Shown: in pieces, positions 23,962-34,345 of the stretch
Layout: the number at the start of each line of letters is the position of its first letter
How positions within the stretch are numbered: position 1 is the first letter of the stretch
NCBI RefSeq assembly: GCF_003947415.1
Contig: NZ_QHKL01000003.1
Span: 1,116,001-1,180,000 of the forward strand
Direction: 5' to 3'
DNA: 64,000 bases
Source of the DNA: Amycolatopsis sp. WAC 01376
Lineage (GTDB): Bacteria; Actinomycetota; Actinomycetes; Mycobacteriales; Pseudonocardiaceae
Translations under genes and position numbers: made by a program
Notes under the pieces: generated by a model
What the model was told of the DNA's origin: nothing
What the model saw: the letters and a program-made list of their open reading frames with translations, nothing else
Database searches by the model: none

Positions 23962-25089
23962 TTACCTAGAACGGCGTAACGCACGCCACCCGATCAGGTG
24001 TTTTCTTACTTGCCATGGTGACAATCGGAAAAGCGCCGACATCGCTTCGACGGTAGCCGGAACATCTTCGCGGCCGCTGGTGAAAGCCCGCTGGAGCGGG
24101 GTGGGCAGCATGAAGAACAGATCGAAGAACACCGGGACCGTTCCGGGCGGCATCCCGCACAGCGCACGCAGCCCGTGCCGCCGAAGCCCCTGCACGGTGC
24201 GCGCCGAGGACGGCCACAGCGCCCGGTGCGCGGCCGACGCGGCCGCGGCCGGCCCTCGGTCCCAGGCCAGTGCGACGGCGTCGGCCACCGGTTCCGCGAG
24301 CCGGGTCGACGTCGCGACGCTGTACCCGGTCGCCGGATGCACCAGCCCGGCGGCGGCCCCGAACGGCACCGTCCGGCCACGCCGGGGCACCGGCACGTCG
24401 AGCACGATCCGCACGCGTTCCTCGCGCCCGCGTGACGTCAGCCCGACGGCCCTGAGCCGGGCATGCAGCCGTGCAGCCAGGACCTCCAGCGGCAGACCGG
24501 GTTTGCGGGCCAGCGAGGTCTCCTCGACCATGACGGTGCCGTCGCCGAGCGGCAGCACGTACAGGAACCCGGACTCGGTCTTCCGCCAGTCCATGAACAC
24601 GGCGGTATCCGGGCCGTCGACCAGCCGCAGCGCGTCCTCGGCGGGGAGGACGGCGCCGAACGCCGTCTGTTCGTACCGGTCGCCCCGCGGCCGGGCACCG
24701 GAAGCGTCGACATAGAGACCCGTCGCGAGGACACGGCCGTCCTCAAGGCGCACCGACGAACCCTGTCCGCCGTGGTCCACGCCGGACACAGTCCCGGTGA
24801 CGACGTCGTAGCCGCCGTCCAGCCACGTGCGCAGGCCGGCGTTGTCCAGCACCAGGTACTGCCGATCGAGTACATGCGGCACGGTCCCGAAGGCCAATGT
24901 GGTCGAAGGTGCGCAGGCGACGGCGGTCTCCGGCAACGCGGGCAGCTCGTCGGCCCACAGCCCGTAGGTCGCCCGCCAGCGCCTGCCCGGCGCCGGGTCG
25001 ATCAGGGTCGTCTCCAGGCCGCGCCGGGCACAGGCACGCGCGAGCGCCCGCCCGGCCGGACCGCCGCCCGCGATCACCACGTCCGCCAC
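23962..25089 (-). CDS. crtY: lycopene beta-cyclase, CrtY/CrtL type
   Basis: A 375-residue flavoprotein: Rossmann dinucleotide motif VVIAGGGPAGRALARACARRGL at the N-terminus, LIDPAPGRRWRATYGLWADEL, and FLYVLPLGDGTVMVEET, GLVHPATGYSVATSTRLA, all typical of lycopene cyclases. It would cyclise lycopene to beta-carotene at the membrane. GTG at 25089. No other carotenoid gene is adjacent, so the rest of the pathway must lie elsewhere. Confidence 0.92.
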   Translation of the reverse strand: MADVVIAGGGPAGRALARACARRGLETTLIDPAPGRRWRATYGLWADELPALPETAVACAPSTTLAFGTVPHVLDRQYLVLDNAGLRTWLDGGYDVVTGTVSGVDHGGQGSSVRLEDGRVLATGLYVDASGARPRGDRYEQTAFGAVLPAEDALRLVDGPDTAVFMDWRKTESGFLYVLPLGDGTVMVEETSLARKPGLPLEVLAARLHARLRAVGLTSRGREERVRIVLDVPVPRRGRTVPFGAAAGLVHPATGYSVATSTRLAEPVADAVALAWDRGPAAAASAAHRALWPSSARTVQGLRRHGLRALCGMPPGTVPVFFDLFFMLPTPLQRAFTSGREDVPATVEAMSALFRLSPWQVRKHLIGWRALRRSR

Positions 25090-25130
25090 CTGGGCAGTGT
25101 CTCAAAGCCACGACGGATACGGTGTGACGC

Positions 25131-26693
25131 ATGGAACAGACGGACCCGAGGGCATGGCGGCGCGATCCGGAGAGCGCGAACGCCGGGTTCAGCGATCTCG
25201 CCACGAGCCCGTTCCGGATCGACCGGGACCGGATCGCCGCTTCGCCGTTCTTCGCCCGGCTCGGCGGCGTGACACAGGTCGTCAGCGCCGGGGGCGCCGG
25301 GTTGCTGCACAACCGGCTCACGCACAGTCTCAAGGTCGCGCAGGTCGCGCGCGCCATCGCCGAGCGGATCAACGCGAGCAGCGACTCCGCCGAACTCGCC
25401 GCGAAACTGGGCGGCTGCGATCCGGACGTCGCCGAGGCCGCCTCGCTCGCGCACGATCTGGGGCATCCGCCGTTCGGGCACCTCGGCGAGCAGACCCTGG
25501 ACCGGATCGCGCGGCACCGGTTCGGCCTCGCGGACGGTTTCGAAGGCAACGCGCAGTCGTTCCGGATCATCACCACCACCGACGTGCGCGGCCCGTCGGC
25601 CTCCGGGCTCGACCTCACCACGGCGGTGCGTGCCGCGGTGCTGAAGTACCCGTGGGCGCGGTTGCACGTGCCCGATCCGCATCCGACGTCGATGCCCGTC
25701 CAGCCGCGCGGCGCCGCCGGGTCCGCCGACGCTCCCGGCACCGGCGCGAGCAAGTTCTCCGCCTACAGCACCGAACTCGACGACTTCACCCAGGCGCGGG
25801 CCCCGTTCGACGGCCGGATCGAACCCTGGCAGCAGACCGTCGAAGCGTCCGTGATGGACACCGCGGACGACATCGCCTACGCCATCCACGACCTCCAGGA
25901 CTTCCACCGGATCGGCGTGCTGCAGCACGCGCCGGTCGCGGCCGAGTTCACCGGCTGGGTCGACCACGCGCTGGAACTGGCCGGGCTGGACGACGCGACC
26001 TTGACCGCCGAACGGCGGCTGCCCGGCCGTTCACTGGAACGGCTGCGCCGCCGGATGCACGCCAAGGACGGCTGGATCGTCGACGACGACGCCTTCACCA
26101 GCGCCGTCGCCCGTGTCCGCGCCGAACTCGTCGACGGCCTGCTCGCCACCGGGTTCGACGGTTCCATCGAGGCCGAACAGGCCACCGCCGCCTTCTCCTC
26201 GAAGTGGACCGCGCGGCTCGTCGACGGTGTGCAGGTGGTGGCGTCGCCTTCGGCCCGGACAGGGCATCTCACCCTGCGGCCCGCGCAGTGGCACGAGGTG
26301 CAGGTGCTGAAGTTCGTGCACCGGCGATTCGTGTTGCTGCGCCCGGAACTGGCGCTGCACCAGCGCGGGCAGGCGAGCCTGGTGACCACCTTGGTCGACG
26401 CCCTCGACGCGTGGCTGCTCGATCGTGACGAGTTCTACCGGCTTCCGCGACGGTTGCACGATTTGGTGGAGCTGGCGCGGTCCGAGTTCTCCGCGCTGGC
26501 GCGGACGTCGCCGGAACTGCTCGTCGGAGCGACCGGGGAACCGGTCACCGGCGCCGACGCCGTGCGCGGTCTGGCGCGAGGGCGGGCCGTGGTCGACTTC
26601 GTGGCGTCGCTGACGGACAAGCAGGCGGTGACCCTTTTGGACGGCTTGTCGGGCCGTGCTTCCCAGCCTTGGTCGGATTCGTTCGTCCTGTAG
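25131..26693 (+). CDS. dgt: deoxyguanosinetriphosphate triphosphohydrolase-like HD protein
   Basis: A 520-residue HD-domain dNTP triphosphohydrolase. Metal ligands are seen in HNRLTHSLKVAQVA, the HD pair AHDLGHPPFGHLGE and the later Asp in DTADDIAYAIHDL. FEGNAQSFRIIT is the conserved substrate segment. It hydrolyses dNTPs to nucleoside and tripolyphosphate, so it acts in the same nucleotide pool as the NrdAB reductase 22 kb away. ATG at 25131, 41 bases from the divergent crtY start. Confidence 0.92.
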   Translation: MEQTDPRAWRRDPESANAGFSDLATSPFRIDRDRIAASPFFARLGGVTQVVSAGGAGLLHNRLTHSLKVAQVARAIAERINASSDSAELAAKLGGCDPDVAEAASLAHDLGHPPFGHLGEQTLDRIARHRFGLADGFEGNAQSFRIITTTDVRGPSASGLDLTTAVRAAVLKYPWARLHVPDPHPTSMPVQPRGAAGSADAPGTGASKFSAYSTELDDFTQARAPFDGRIEPWQQTVEASVMDTADDIAYAIHDLQDFHRIGVLQHAPVAAEFTGWVDHALELAGLDDATLTAERRLPGRSLERLRRRMHAKDGWIVDDDAFTSAVARVRAELVDGLLATGFDGSIEAEQATAAFSSKWTARLVDGVQVVASPSARTGHLTLRPAQWHEVQVLKFVHRRFVLLRPELALHQRGQASLVTTLVDALDAWLLDRDEFYRLPRRLHDLVELARSEFSALARTSPELLVGATGEPVTGADAVRGLARGRAVVDFVASLTDKQAVTLLDGLSGRASQPWSDSFVL

Positions 26694-26870
26694 CGACTCG
26701 ATTACCCTGAACGGCCCACGGCCTGCGGCCGAATCCGGAAAATCTCCATCCGACGTCACCCGAACGGCTCCTGCCGCCGGTGCACGCTCGGTACTTAGCT
26801 TGATCGAGCCGGTGATCGCCGGCGTCGGTCAGCGTGAGTCGGGGCACGCGCCTAGGTATCGGAGGCGCAC

Positions 26871-29786
26871 GTGCGTCCAACCCGTTCCAATAGGAGAAGA
26901 AGAACGATCCTGACCGCGGGCACCGCTGCCCTCGTCACCGCGCTGGGCCTGGTGAGCCCGCCCGTCGCGGCGGGGATGAGCGGATCGTCCCCGGACGCGT
27001 TCTCGGAGAACACCGTCCGGCAGATCGAAGCCCTTCAGTCGATCAAGAAGAGCCAGCACACCGGCGAGTCCAAAGTGGACAGCCGCCTGCTCGTCGAACA
27101 GAAACTCCGCGATCGGCGGATGTCGGCTTCCGCGGTTCCCGCACTGGGGTCTGGGGCGAATGTCTCCGCGGCCGGCACCGTACTCGTGGACATCCGGGGC
27201 CAGGTCTCGGAAGAACTTCTCAAGGGACTGCGGGAATCCGGTGCGGGGATTCGCGCGGTGTCGCAGCGCTACGGCAGTGTGCGCGCCGAGGTTCCGCTGA
27301 ACGCGGTCCCGGCGATCGCGGGCCGCGCCGACGTCAAGAAGGTCGAGACCGCCAACGAGGCGTTCACCGCCCGCCAGCTCGCCGAGCCCGCCGTCGCGGG
27401 CAAGCGGGAGAGCAAGGAAGAGAAGGCCGCCCGGATCGGCGGCGAGCTGAAGAAAGCCGTCGATGCCAAGGGACAGCCCGGTATCGCGGCCGGACCGGTC
27501 ACCAGCGAAGGCGACCGCGCGCACAACGCCGACACCGCGCGTCAGCAGTTCGGCGTCACCGGCGTGGGCACCAAGATCTGCGCGTTGTCCGACGGCATCG
27601 ATTCGCTCGCGACCTCGCAGGCGCGCGGCGAACTCCCGGCGGGCGTCGACGTGATCCCCGGTCAGGAAGGCGACGGTGACGAGGGCACCGCGATGCTCGA
27701 GATCATCCACGATCTCGCGCCGAACGCGTCGCTCGGTTTCGCCAGCGCGTTCAACTCCGACGCCAGTTTCGCCGACAACATCCGCAAGCTGCGGTTCGAC
27801 GCGGGCTGCGACGTCATCGTCGACGATGTCCTGTACTTCAAGGAATCGCCGTTCCAGGACTGGATCATCGCCCAGGCCGTGAACGACGTGACCGCCGACG
27901 GCGCGCTGTACTTCTCCTCGGCCGGTAACGAGGGCAACGTCACCGACGGCACCTCGGGCCACTGGGAAGGCGACTTCGTCGACTCCGGCAAGGGCGTCGG
28001 CAAGTTCGCCGGTACCGCGCACAACTTCGCCGGTGCCGCGGGCAACCAGATCTTCGAGCCGATCTCGGACGTCTCCTCGGCGCGGGTGCCGGTCACGCTG
28101 TTCTGGTCGGACCCGCTGGGCGCCTCGAACAACGACTACGACCTGTACCTGCTGAACGCGGCGGGCAACGTCGTGGACTTCAGCCAGGACAACCAGACCG
28201 GGACACAGGACGCCTACGAGCGAGTGGACACACCCGCCGCCGGTGGGATCGGGCTCCGGCTGGCCATCGTCAAGTTCTCGGGTGAGGGCCGCTACCTTTC
28301 GCTTTCCGCGCTGCGCGGTCGTTTCTCCGATTCGGCCGACGGTCTCAAGGCCTACACCAGCCCCGGCGTGACCGTGGGCCACTCGGCCGCGCGGGACGCG
28401 TTCAGCGTCGCGGCGGCCCCGGCGGCCAAGGCGTTCCCGCGTGCCCTCGAACCGGGCGACCCGGCCAACCCGGCGGGCCCGTTCCCCGGTGCGTTCGGCG
28501 CGACCACGAAGGTCGAACGGTTCACTTCGGACGGTCCGCGGCGGGTCTTCTTCCAGGCCGACGGCACGCCGATCACCCCGGGCAACGTGTCCGCGACCGG
28601 TGGTGAGGTCCGCGCCAAGCCGGACATCACCGCGGCCGACGGCGTCTCGACCAGCGTCACCGGCTTCACCACGTTCTACGGCACGTCGGCCGCCGCGCCG
28701 CACGCCGCCGCGATCGCGGGCCTCGTGCTTTCGGGTAACCCGGGGCTGCCTCCGGCCGACGTGCGCGAAGCACTGATCAACACCGCCGTCGACATCCTGG
28801 CCCCGGGCCGCGACAACTCCAGCGGCGCGGGCGTCATCCTCGCCGACAAGGTGCTCGCCTACACCGGCGCCAGCCCGCAGCCGCTCGCGTCCGCGGGACA
28901 GCCGACGGTCACCCCGGCCGACGGCGGCTCCGCGCTCGACCCGGGCGACACCGCCAAGGTGACCGTGCCGGTGACCAACCGCGGCGACGGCACCGCGACG
29001 TCCACCAGCGTCGTGCTCTCCAGCCCGACCCCCGGTGTCACGGTGGCGCCGCGGTCGAAGTCGTACGGCACGATCAGCCCCGGGCAGACCGGCGTGAACG
29101 ACTTCACCATCACCGTTCCCGCCACGCAGGAACTCGGTGTGCCGGTGGTGCTGAACGCTCGCGTGACCTTCGCGGGTTCGTTCTCGCCGACCACGTCCAC
29201 GTTCTCGCTGCCGGTCGGCACCCCGTCGCCGGTGACGCGGGACTTCGCCTACGCCGGGGCCGCGGTGGCGATCCCGGACAGCGATCCGACCGGCGTGACC
29301 GTGCCGATCACGGTGAGCGGGGTCGGGCGCGCGTCGAAGCTGACGTTCTCGGTGGACGGGGCGACCTGCAACGCCGACCAGACCTCGACGACGGTGGGCA
29401 TCAACCACTCGTACGTCGGTGACCTGGTCGGCACGCTGACCTCGCCCTCGGGTGCGAAGGCGACCGTGTTCCAGCGCAGCGGCAGCTCGGGCAACAACCT
29501 GTGCCAGGTCGTCTTCGCCGACAGCGCGGCCGCCGCGTTCAGTTCGGTGAGCGCGGCGAACGCGCCGTTCACCGGCACCTACAAGCCGGTGCAGGCGCTC
29601 GGCGGCCTGGCCGCCGGTACCGCCGACGGCACCTGGACGTTCACCGCGGCGGACGTCGTCGGTGGCGACACCGGGTCGATCCGCTCGGTTTCCTTGCACG
29701 TCAACGGTTTCGTTCAGCCCGCCGTGGCTGAGCGGCCCGCGGGTGTCGGGAAGTCGGTGGGGCGCGGGCCGGTGAAGCCGGTCTAG
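26871..29786 (+). CDS. secreted subtilisin-like (S8-fold) protease with Asp-Glu-Ser triad, CARDB and P-domain
   Basis: A 971-residue secreted protein: signal peptide (residues 1-35, TILTAGTAALVTALGLVSPPVAA), a propeptide-like region to about 220, a subtilase domain, a CARDB-like beta domain (about 680-790) and a C-terminal proprotein-convertase P-domain (about 820-965). The catalytic Asp is D241 (CALSDGID) and Ser is S606 (FYGTSAAAPHAAAIAGL); oxyanion Asn is N353 (SSAGNEG). The position of the subtilisin His (HGT) reads E271-G-T, so the triad is sedolisin-like. GTG at 26871 follows GGAGG. A hairpin follows the stop. Confidence 0.9.
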   Translation: MRPTRSNRRRRTILTAGTAALVTALGLVSPPVAAGMSGSSPDAFSENTVRQIEALQSIKKSQHTGESKVDSRLLVEQKLRDRRMSASAVPALGSGANVSAAGTVLVDIRGQVSEELLKGLRESGAGIRAVSQRYGSVRAEVPLNAVPAIAGRADVKKVETANEAFTARQLAEPAVAGKRESKEEKAARIGGELKKAVDAKGQPGIAAGPVTSEGDRAHNADTARQQFGVTGVGTKICALSDGIDSLATSQARGELPAGVDVIPGQEGDGDEGTAMLEIIHDLAPNASLGFASAFNSDASFADNIRKLRFDAGCDVIVDDVLYFKESPFQDWIIAQAVNDVTADGALYFSSAGNEGNVTDGTSGHWEGDFVDSGKGVGKFAGTAHNFAGAAGNQIFEPISDVSSARVPVTLFWSDPLGASNNDYDLYLLNAAGNVVDFSQDNQTGTQDAYERVDTPAAGGIGLRLAIVKFSGEGRYLSLSALRGRFSDSADGLKAYTSPGVTVGHSAARDAFSVAAAPAAKAFPRALEPGDPANPAGPFPGAFGATTKVERFTSDGPRRVFFQADGTPITPGNVSATGGEVRAKPDITAADGVSTSVTGFTTFYGTSAAAPHAAAIAGLVLSGNPGLPPADVREALINTAVDILAPGRDNSSGAGVILADKVLAYTGASPQPLASAGQPTVTPADGGSALDPGDTAKVTVPVTNRGDGTATSTSVVLSSPTPGVTVAPRSKSYGTISPGQTGVNDFTITVPATQELGVPVVLNARVTFAGSFSPTTSTFSLPVGTPSPVTRDFAYAGAAVAIPDSDPTGVTVPITVSGVGRASKLTFSVDGATCNADQTSTTVGINHSYVGDLVGTLTSPSGAKATVFQRSGSSGNNLCQVVFADSAAAAFSSVSAANAPFTGTYKPVQALGGLAAGTADGTWTFTAADVVGGDTGSIRSVSLHVNGFVQPAVAERPAGVGKSVGRGPVKPV

Positions 29787-29798
29787 TCCTTTCGGTGT

Positions 29799-29853
29799 GC
29801 GCGTGAAGGCCCCCTTCCCTCGGCTGAGCCGTGGGAAGGGGGCCTTCACGCGC
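29799..29853. repeat. 55-bp hairpin (hairpin 6)
   Basis: Perfect 21-base arms (29799-29819, 29833-29853); stem begins GCGCGTGAAGGCCCCCTTCC. The 13-base loop itself can pair CGGC-TGA-GCCG. It starts 13 bases after the protease stop. Confidence 0.95.
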
Positions 29854-29875
29854 TTTGGTCGCCGGCGCGAAGGCG

Positions 29876-29980
29876 CGACTCGCGTGACTGGACACGTAAC
29901 TCGCGTGATTGGAGGCCGCACTCGCGAGTTACGTCTCTGATCACGCGAGTTACGGGCCTGATCACGCGAGTTACGTCTCC
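29876..29980. repeat. cluster of short direct and inverted repeats (ACTCGCGTGA / TCACGCGAGT)
   Basis: ACTCGCGTGA occurs at about 29878 and 29899, and its reverse complement TCACGCGAGT at 29941 and 29962, with a further CTCGCGAGTTACGTC between. ACGTAACTCGCGTGAT near 29894 is fully complementary to ATCACGCGAGTTACGT near 29961. The 282-base gap from 29787 to 30068 holds only this cluster and hairpin 6. Confidence 0.85.
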
Positions 29981-30068
29981 GGGAGACATCGAGCCGTACC
30001 TGCCATAGCCGCGGAACGGCAACGGCCGATCGCCTGCCGATCCGAGCCGGGCCCCGTACGTTGGACCC

Positions 30069-30737
30069 ATGGCGAAGGAGCGGCAGGTGGCGGGCGGGGG
30101 ACGGGCGGTCGAGGTCGCGCCGGATCGCCTCGAAGGCTGGTACGCCCGCTTCGCCGTTCGCAACGACGGTGTCCGCTCGACGGAACTCGGCGCGGACACC
30201 GTCACGGTCACCGCGGGCAACGGCGTCGTCGCCGTCGCGACCGTCCCTTTCGGACCGTTGAACGCCGAAGGAACCGTGCCGGGTCTCGCTGTCGGCGCGC
30301 TCGTCGAACACGCGCTGATCTCGCGAAGGATCGCGCTCCTGCTGGTGCGCCGTGGCGGGCACAGCGTCGGGATCGCGCGCGGGGGAGTGGTCGTCCAGTC
30401 CAGGACGGACCGGCATCTGGTCCAAGGCCGGTCCGCGGCGGGGGGCTGGTCGCAGCAGCGGTTCGCGCGGCGCAGGGAAGGGCAAGCACGCACAGCGCTT
30501 CGGTCCGCCGCGGATGACGCGTTCGAGGTACTCCTCCCGCAACTGTCCGAAGTGGACGCCGTCGTGCTCGGCGGCGACCGCCGGGCGCTGGAAACACTGC
30601 GTGAGGACAGGCGGCTGGCGCCGTTGTTCAAGCGCGCCGAACGTCGTGTGCTCGACATCGCCGAACCGCGCCGCACGGTGCTCGACGACGCCGCCGAACG
30701 CGCGGTCGCGGTCGAGATCACCCTCTCCGGGCCGTGA
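30069..30737 (+). CDS. acVLRF1-like peptidyl-tRNA hydrolase/release factor
   Basis: A 222-residue protein of the actinobacterial VLRF1 (Vms1-like release factor) type. The eRF1-like fold has a conserved loop with a Gly-Gly...Gln motif; here it is G125-G-W-S-Q-Q130-RFARRREGQ, in the place where the hydrolytic GxxxQ loop lies. The C-terminal half (DAVVLGGDRRALETL, RVLDIAEPRRTVLDDA) fits the same family. It is expected to release stalled peptides from tRNA on ribosomal large subunits. It stands 145 bases upstream of an ABC-F gene, another ribosome-acting protein. Confidence 0.8.
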   Translation: MAKERQVAGGGRAVEVAPDRLEGWYARFAVRNDGVRSTELGADTVTVTAGNGVVAVATVPFGPLNAEGTVPGLAVGALVEHALISRRIALLLVRRGGHSVGIARGGVVVQSRTDRHLVQGRSAAGGWSQQRFARRREGQARTALRSAADDAFEVLLPQLSEVDAVVLGGDRRALETLREDRRLAPLFKRAERRVLDIAEPRRTVLDDAAERAVAVEITLSGP

Positions 30738-30789
30738 CGTCGGGCACGGTCGGATAAAATCGCTCGACAGCGGCCCGTACACTGATCGT

Positions 30790-30810
30790 GTGGACATCCT
30801 CTTGGAGTGA
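30790..30810 (+). other. possible leader hexapeptide (MDILLE) before the ABC-F gene
   Basis: GTG GAC ATC CTC TTG GAG TGA at 30790-30810 follows a -10-like TACACT (about 30777-30782) by about eight bases and so could be translated from a leaderless transcript. A strong hairpin follows five bases after its stop. ABC-F genes are often attenuated through leader peptides; here it is a suggestion from layout only. Confidence 0.4.
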
Positions 30811-30814
30811 GCTC

Positions 30815-30838
30815 CTCGCCTGCCCGACGGCAGGCGAG
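30815..30838 (+). promoter_or_regulatory. hairpin in the 5' leader of the ABC-F gene
   Basis: CTCGCCTGCC-CGAC-GGCAGGCGAG: perfect 10-bp stem with a tetraloop, followed about 28 bases later by CCCCCTTTTA. This hairpin lies 43 bases before the ABC-F start and could be an attenuator or a translation-control element. Confidence 0.55.
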
Positions 30839-30881
30839 TCGAAGCTGTCCGCTCATCCACCCCCTTTTACCGGGAGTTCCC

Positions 30882-32510
<1,629 letters not shown>

Positions 32511-32688
32511 CGCCTGCGTCCGTTCGGGTGCTTGATCGATGCCATCCGGCCACTGAAATGGCCCAATGTGATCGCGGTTTCGCCAGTTTTGCGCTCGTCG
32601 TCTGGCATTCCGGCGCTCAGTGTTCGATCATTGCGGCGACAGGGGCCGTTATGTGGCCCAGAACACTCTCGGCGGGAAGGCGATCGAC

Positions 32689-32898
32689 GTGGCTGATCTC
32701 AAGAAAGGCGCGCGGATCACCGGCAACACGCGTGACAAGCTGGCCGCTGACCTGAAGAAGAAATACGAGAAGGGCTCGAGCATCCGCGCCCTCGCGGAGT
32801 CCACGGGTCGCTCGTACGGGTTCGTGCACCGGGTCCTCTCGGAGTCCGGCGTCCAGCTGCGCGGCCGTGGCGGTGCCACCAGGGTCAAGAAGAAGTAG
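32689..32898 (+). CDS. small helix-turn-helix protein (Rv1473A-like)
   Basis: A 69-residue basic protein. ADLKKGARITGNTRDKLAADLKKKYEKG precedes an HTH (SIRALAESTGRSYGFVHRVLSESG), and the tail is RGRGGATRVKKK. It is widely conserved in actinomycetes with the same length. GTG at 32689 has GGGAAGG upstream and gives the conserved N-terminus. It follows the ABC-F gene by 178 bases, the order recalled for Rv1473-Rv1473A; its target is unknown. No ORF or clear signal is seen between 32511 and 32688. The stop abuts that of the convergent GT87 gene. Confidence 0.88.
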   Translation: MADLKKGARITGNTRDKLAADLKKKYEKGSSIRALAESTGRSYGFVHRVLSESGVQLRGRGGATRVKKK

Positions 32899-34194
32899 TC
32901 ACGAGGAAGTAGCGGACTGCTGCGCGGGGGGCGCAGTTCCCTTTCCAGGGACCGCTGTTTCACGGGTTTCCGCGGCCAGGAAGGCCAGCCTGGCACCGAG
33001 CAGGACCAGCGGATACACCAGGTACCCGTACCTGGTCGCCGGAGTGAGCATGATCAGCGCGACGAGCCCGACGGCCATGCGCAGCAGCGCGTCCGAACCG
33101 GTCGCGGGAGGACGGCGCAACAGCCAGACCAGGATCGCGACGGCCGCGATCCCGAGCAGGGTGAAGGAAATCGCCGTGCCCACCGGGCCGAGCGAGGCGA
33201 TGAGGTGGCCGGGCAACGGGCTCGCCGCCGGTGACTTGAGCACGCCGATTCCCAGCGGGAACCGGAAGACGTGTTCGACGAAAGCCTTGGGGTCGACCAG
33301 GTAGACGGGTACGTGCAGGACGAGTGTCGTCACCACGAGTGCCGCGGCGAATCCGCCCAGTGCGCGAGGACCACGCCGTGTGATCAACAGGACACCCAGC
33401 ACCACGATCGCGGGCGCGACGATGAGTTTCGCGCTGACCACCAGTGCCAGCACCAGGCCCGACAGCACCGCGCGGCCGGTCGCGGCCAGCGCGAAGGACA
33501 GCACCAACAGGCCGACGATGGCCAGATCCGGGCCGGCGACCGCCCAGGTCAGCGCGGTCAGCGGGCAGGCGAGCGCGAGTTGCGCCGCACTGACCGGGAT
33601 CTTCGGCCACTTCAGCAGCCGCAGCGTCAGCAGCACACACGTGACGGCCGCCAGCGCGAACATCCAGCGCGCGTCGGTGAGGGCGTTCGCGACCGGTCCG
33701 CCGCCGGACAAGGCACGCGGCAGCCCGAAGACGGTCATCACCGGACCGTATGGTGTGTAATCGTTTACTTCCACCGCGCGACCGAGCGCGGTGACGTCGA
33801 CGTACGGGGTTCCGTTCTCCAGAAGGAGTTTCGCCGATCGTTCGATCACCCAGACCTCGGGCTGGGCGGCCCACGAGTTCGGCGTGACGAGCCAGTCCAC
33901 TCCGGTCAGACGGCGAATGACGAGCATTCCCAACGGAAGGATCATCGCGAACAGGCCGATCGCCCCGATACCGATCCACCGCGAGCCGAACATGCCGGAC
34001 GTGCGTTTGCCGCGCCGCGCGGCGACCAGCAGCCAGCCGGAGTGGACCGCGGCGAGGCCGTAACCCGCTACAGCGAAGTTCGCCCACACGCGATAACCGT
34101 AGAACTCCGCGACGGCCGTGTTCACGACGGCGAAGACGAGGCAGCCCGTGTAGAAGACCAGGTCTGTGGTCAGTCGTCGCCGGTCGGGGTCCAT
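32899..34194 (-). CDS. polytopic membrane glycosyltransferase, GT87-like
   Basis: About 431 residues with roughly ten hydrophobic segments. The charged loop after the second/third helix includes NGTPYVDVTALGRAVEVNDYTPYGPVMTVFGLP, the usual position of the polyprenyl-phosphate-sugar dependent transferase site in GT87 proteins. This family includes mycobacterial mannosyltransferases of cell-envelope glycolipids; the sugar is not known here. The ATG at 34194 is used; a GTG two codons upstream is possible. It is divergent from the ABC exporter. Confidence 0.75.
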   Translation of the reverse strand: MDPDRRRLTTDLVFYTGCLVFAVVNTAVAEFYGYRVWANFAVAGYGLAAVHSGWLLVAARRGKRTSGMFGSRWIGIGAIGLFAMILPLGMLVIRRLTGVDWLVTPNSWAAQPEVWVIERSAKLLLENGTPYVDVTALGRAVEVNDYTPYGPVMTVFGLPRALSGGGPVANALTDARWMFALAAVTCVLLTLRLLKWPKIPVSAAQLALACPLTALTWAVAGPDLAIVGLLVLSFALAATGRAVLSGLVLALVVSAKLIVAPAIVVLGVLLITRRGPRALGGFAAALVVTTLVLHVPVYLVDPKAFVEHVFRFPLGIGVLKSPAASPLPGHLIASLGPVGTAISFTLLGIAAVAILVWLLRRPPATGSDALLRMAVGLVALIMLTPATRYGYLVYPLVLLGARLAFLAAETRETAVPGKGTAPPAQQSATSS

Positions 34195-34303
34195 GGTCAC
34201 CGGCTCAGGCTACCGACGTGGCCGCGTCCGCCGGAAAGAGGACGCGGAAACCGGGAAGCATCCGGTGTGCTCCGGTGTTGGTGATGCTTATATCCGGGAA
34301 AAC

Positions 34304-34321
34304 CCTCGACTAATATCGAGG
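34304..34321. promoter_or_regulatory. palindrome in the ABC exporter promoter region
   Basis: CCTCGA-CTAATA-TCGAGG, perfect 6-base arms, with TAATAT inside that could be a -10 element. It is 25 bases before the ATG of the exporter gene. Such a palindrome overlapping a -10 region is a likely repressor site. Confidence 0.5.
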
Positions 34322-34345
34322 TTCTGGGGGTAAGAGAGGGTTCTC

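Noticed and set aside
26829..30860. A 1343-residue open frame on the minus strand opposite the protease and neighbouring genes
   Set aside because: It spans several plus-strand genes, hairpin 6 and repeats, has Arg/Gly/Asp-rich composition typical of antisense frames in high-GC DNA, and no recognisable domain.
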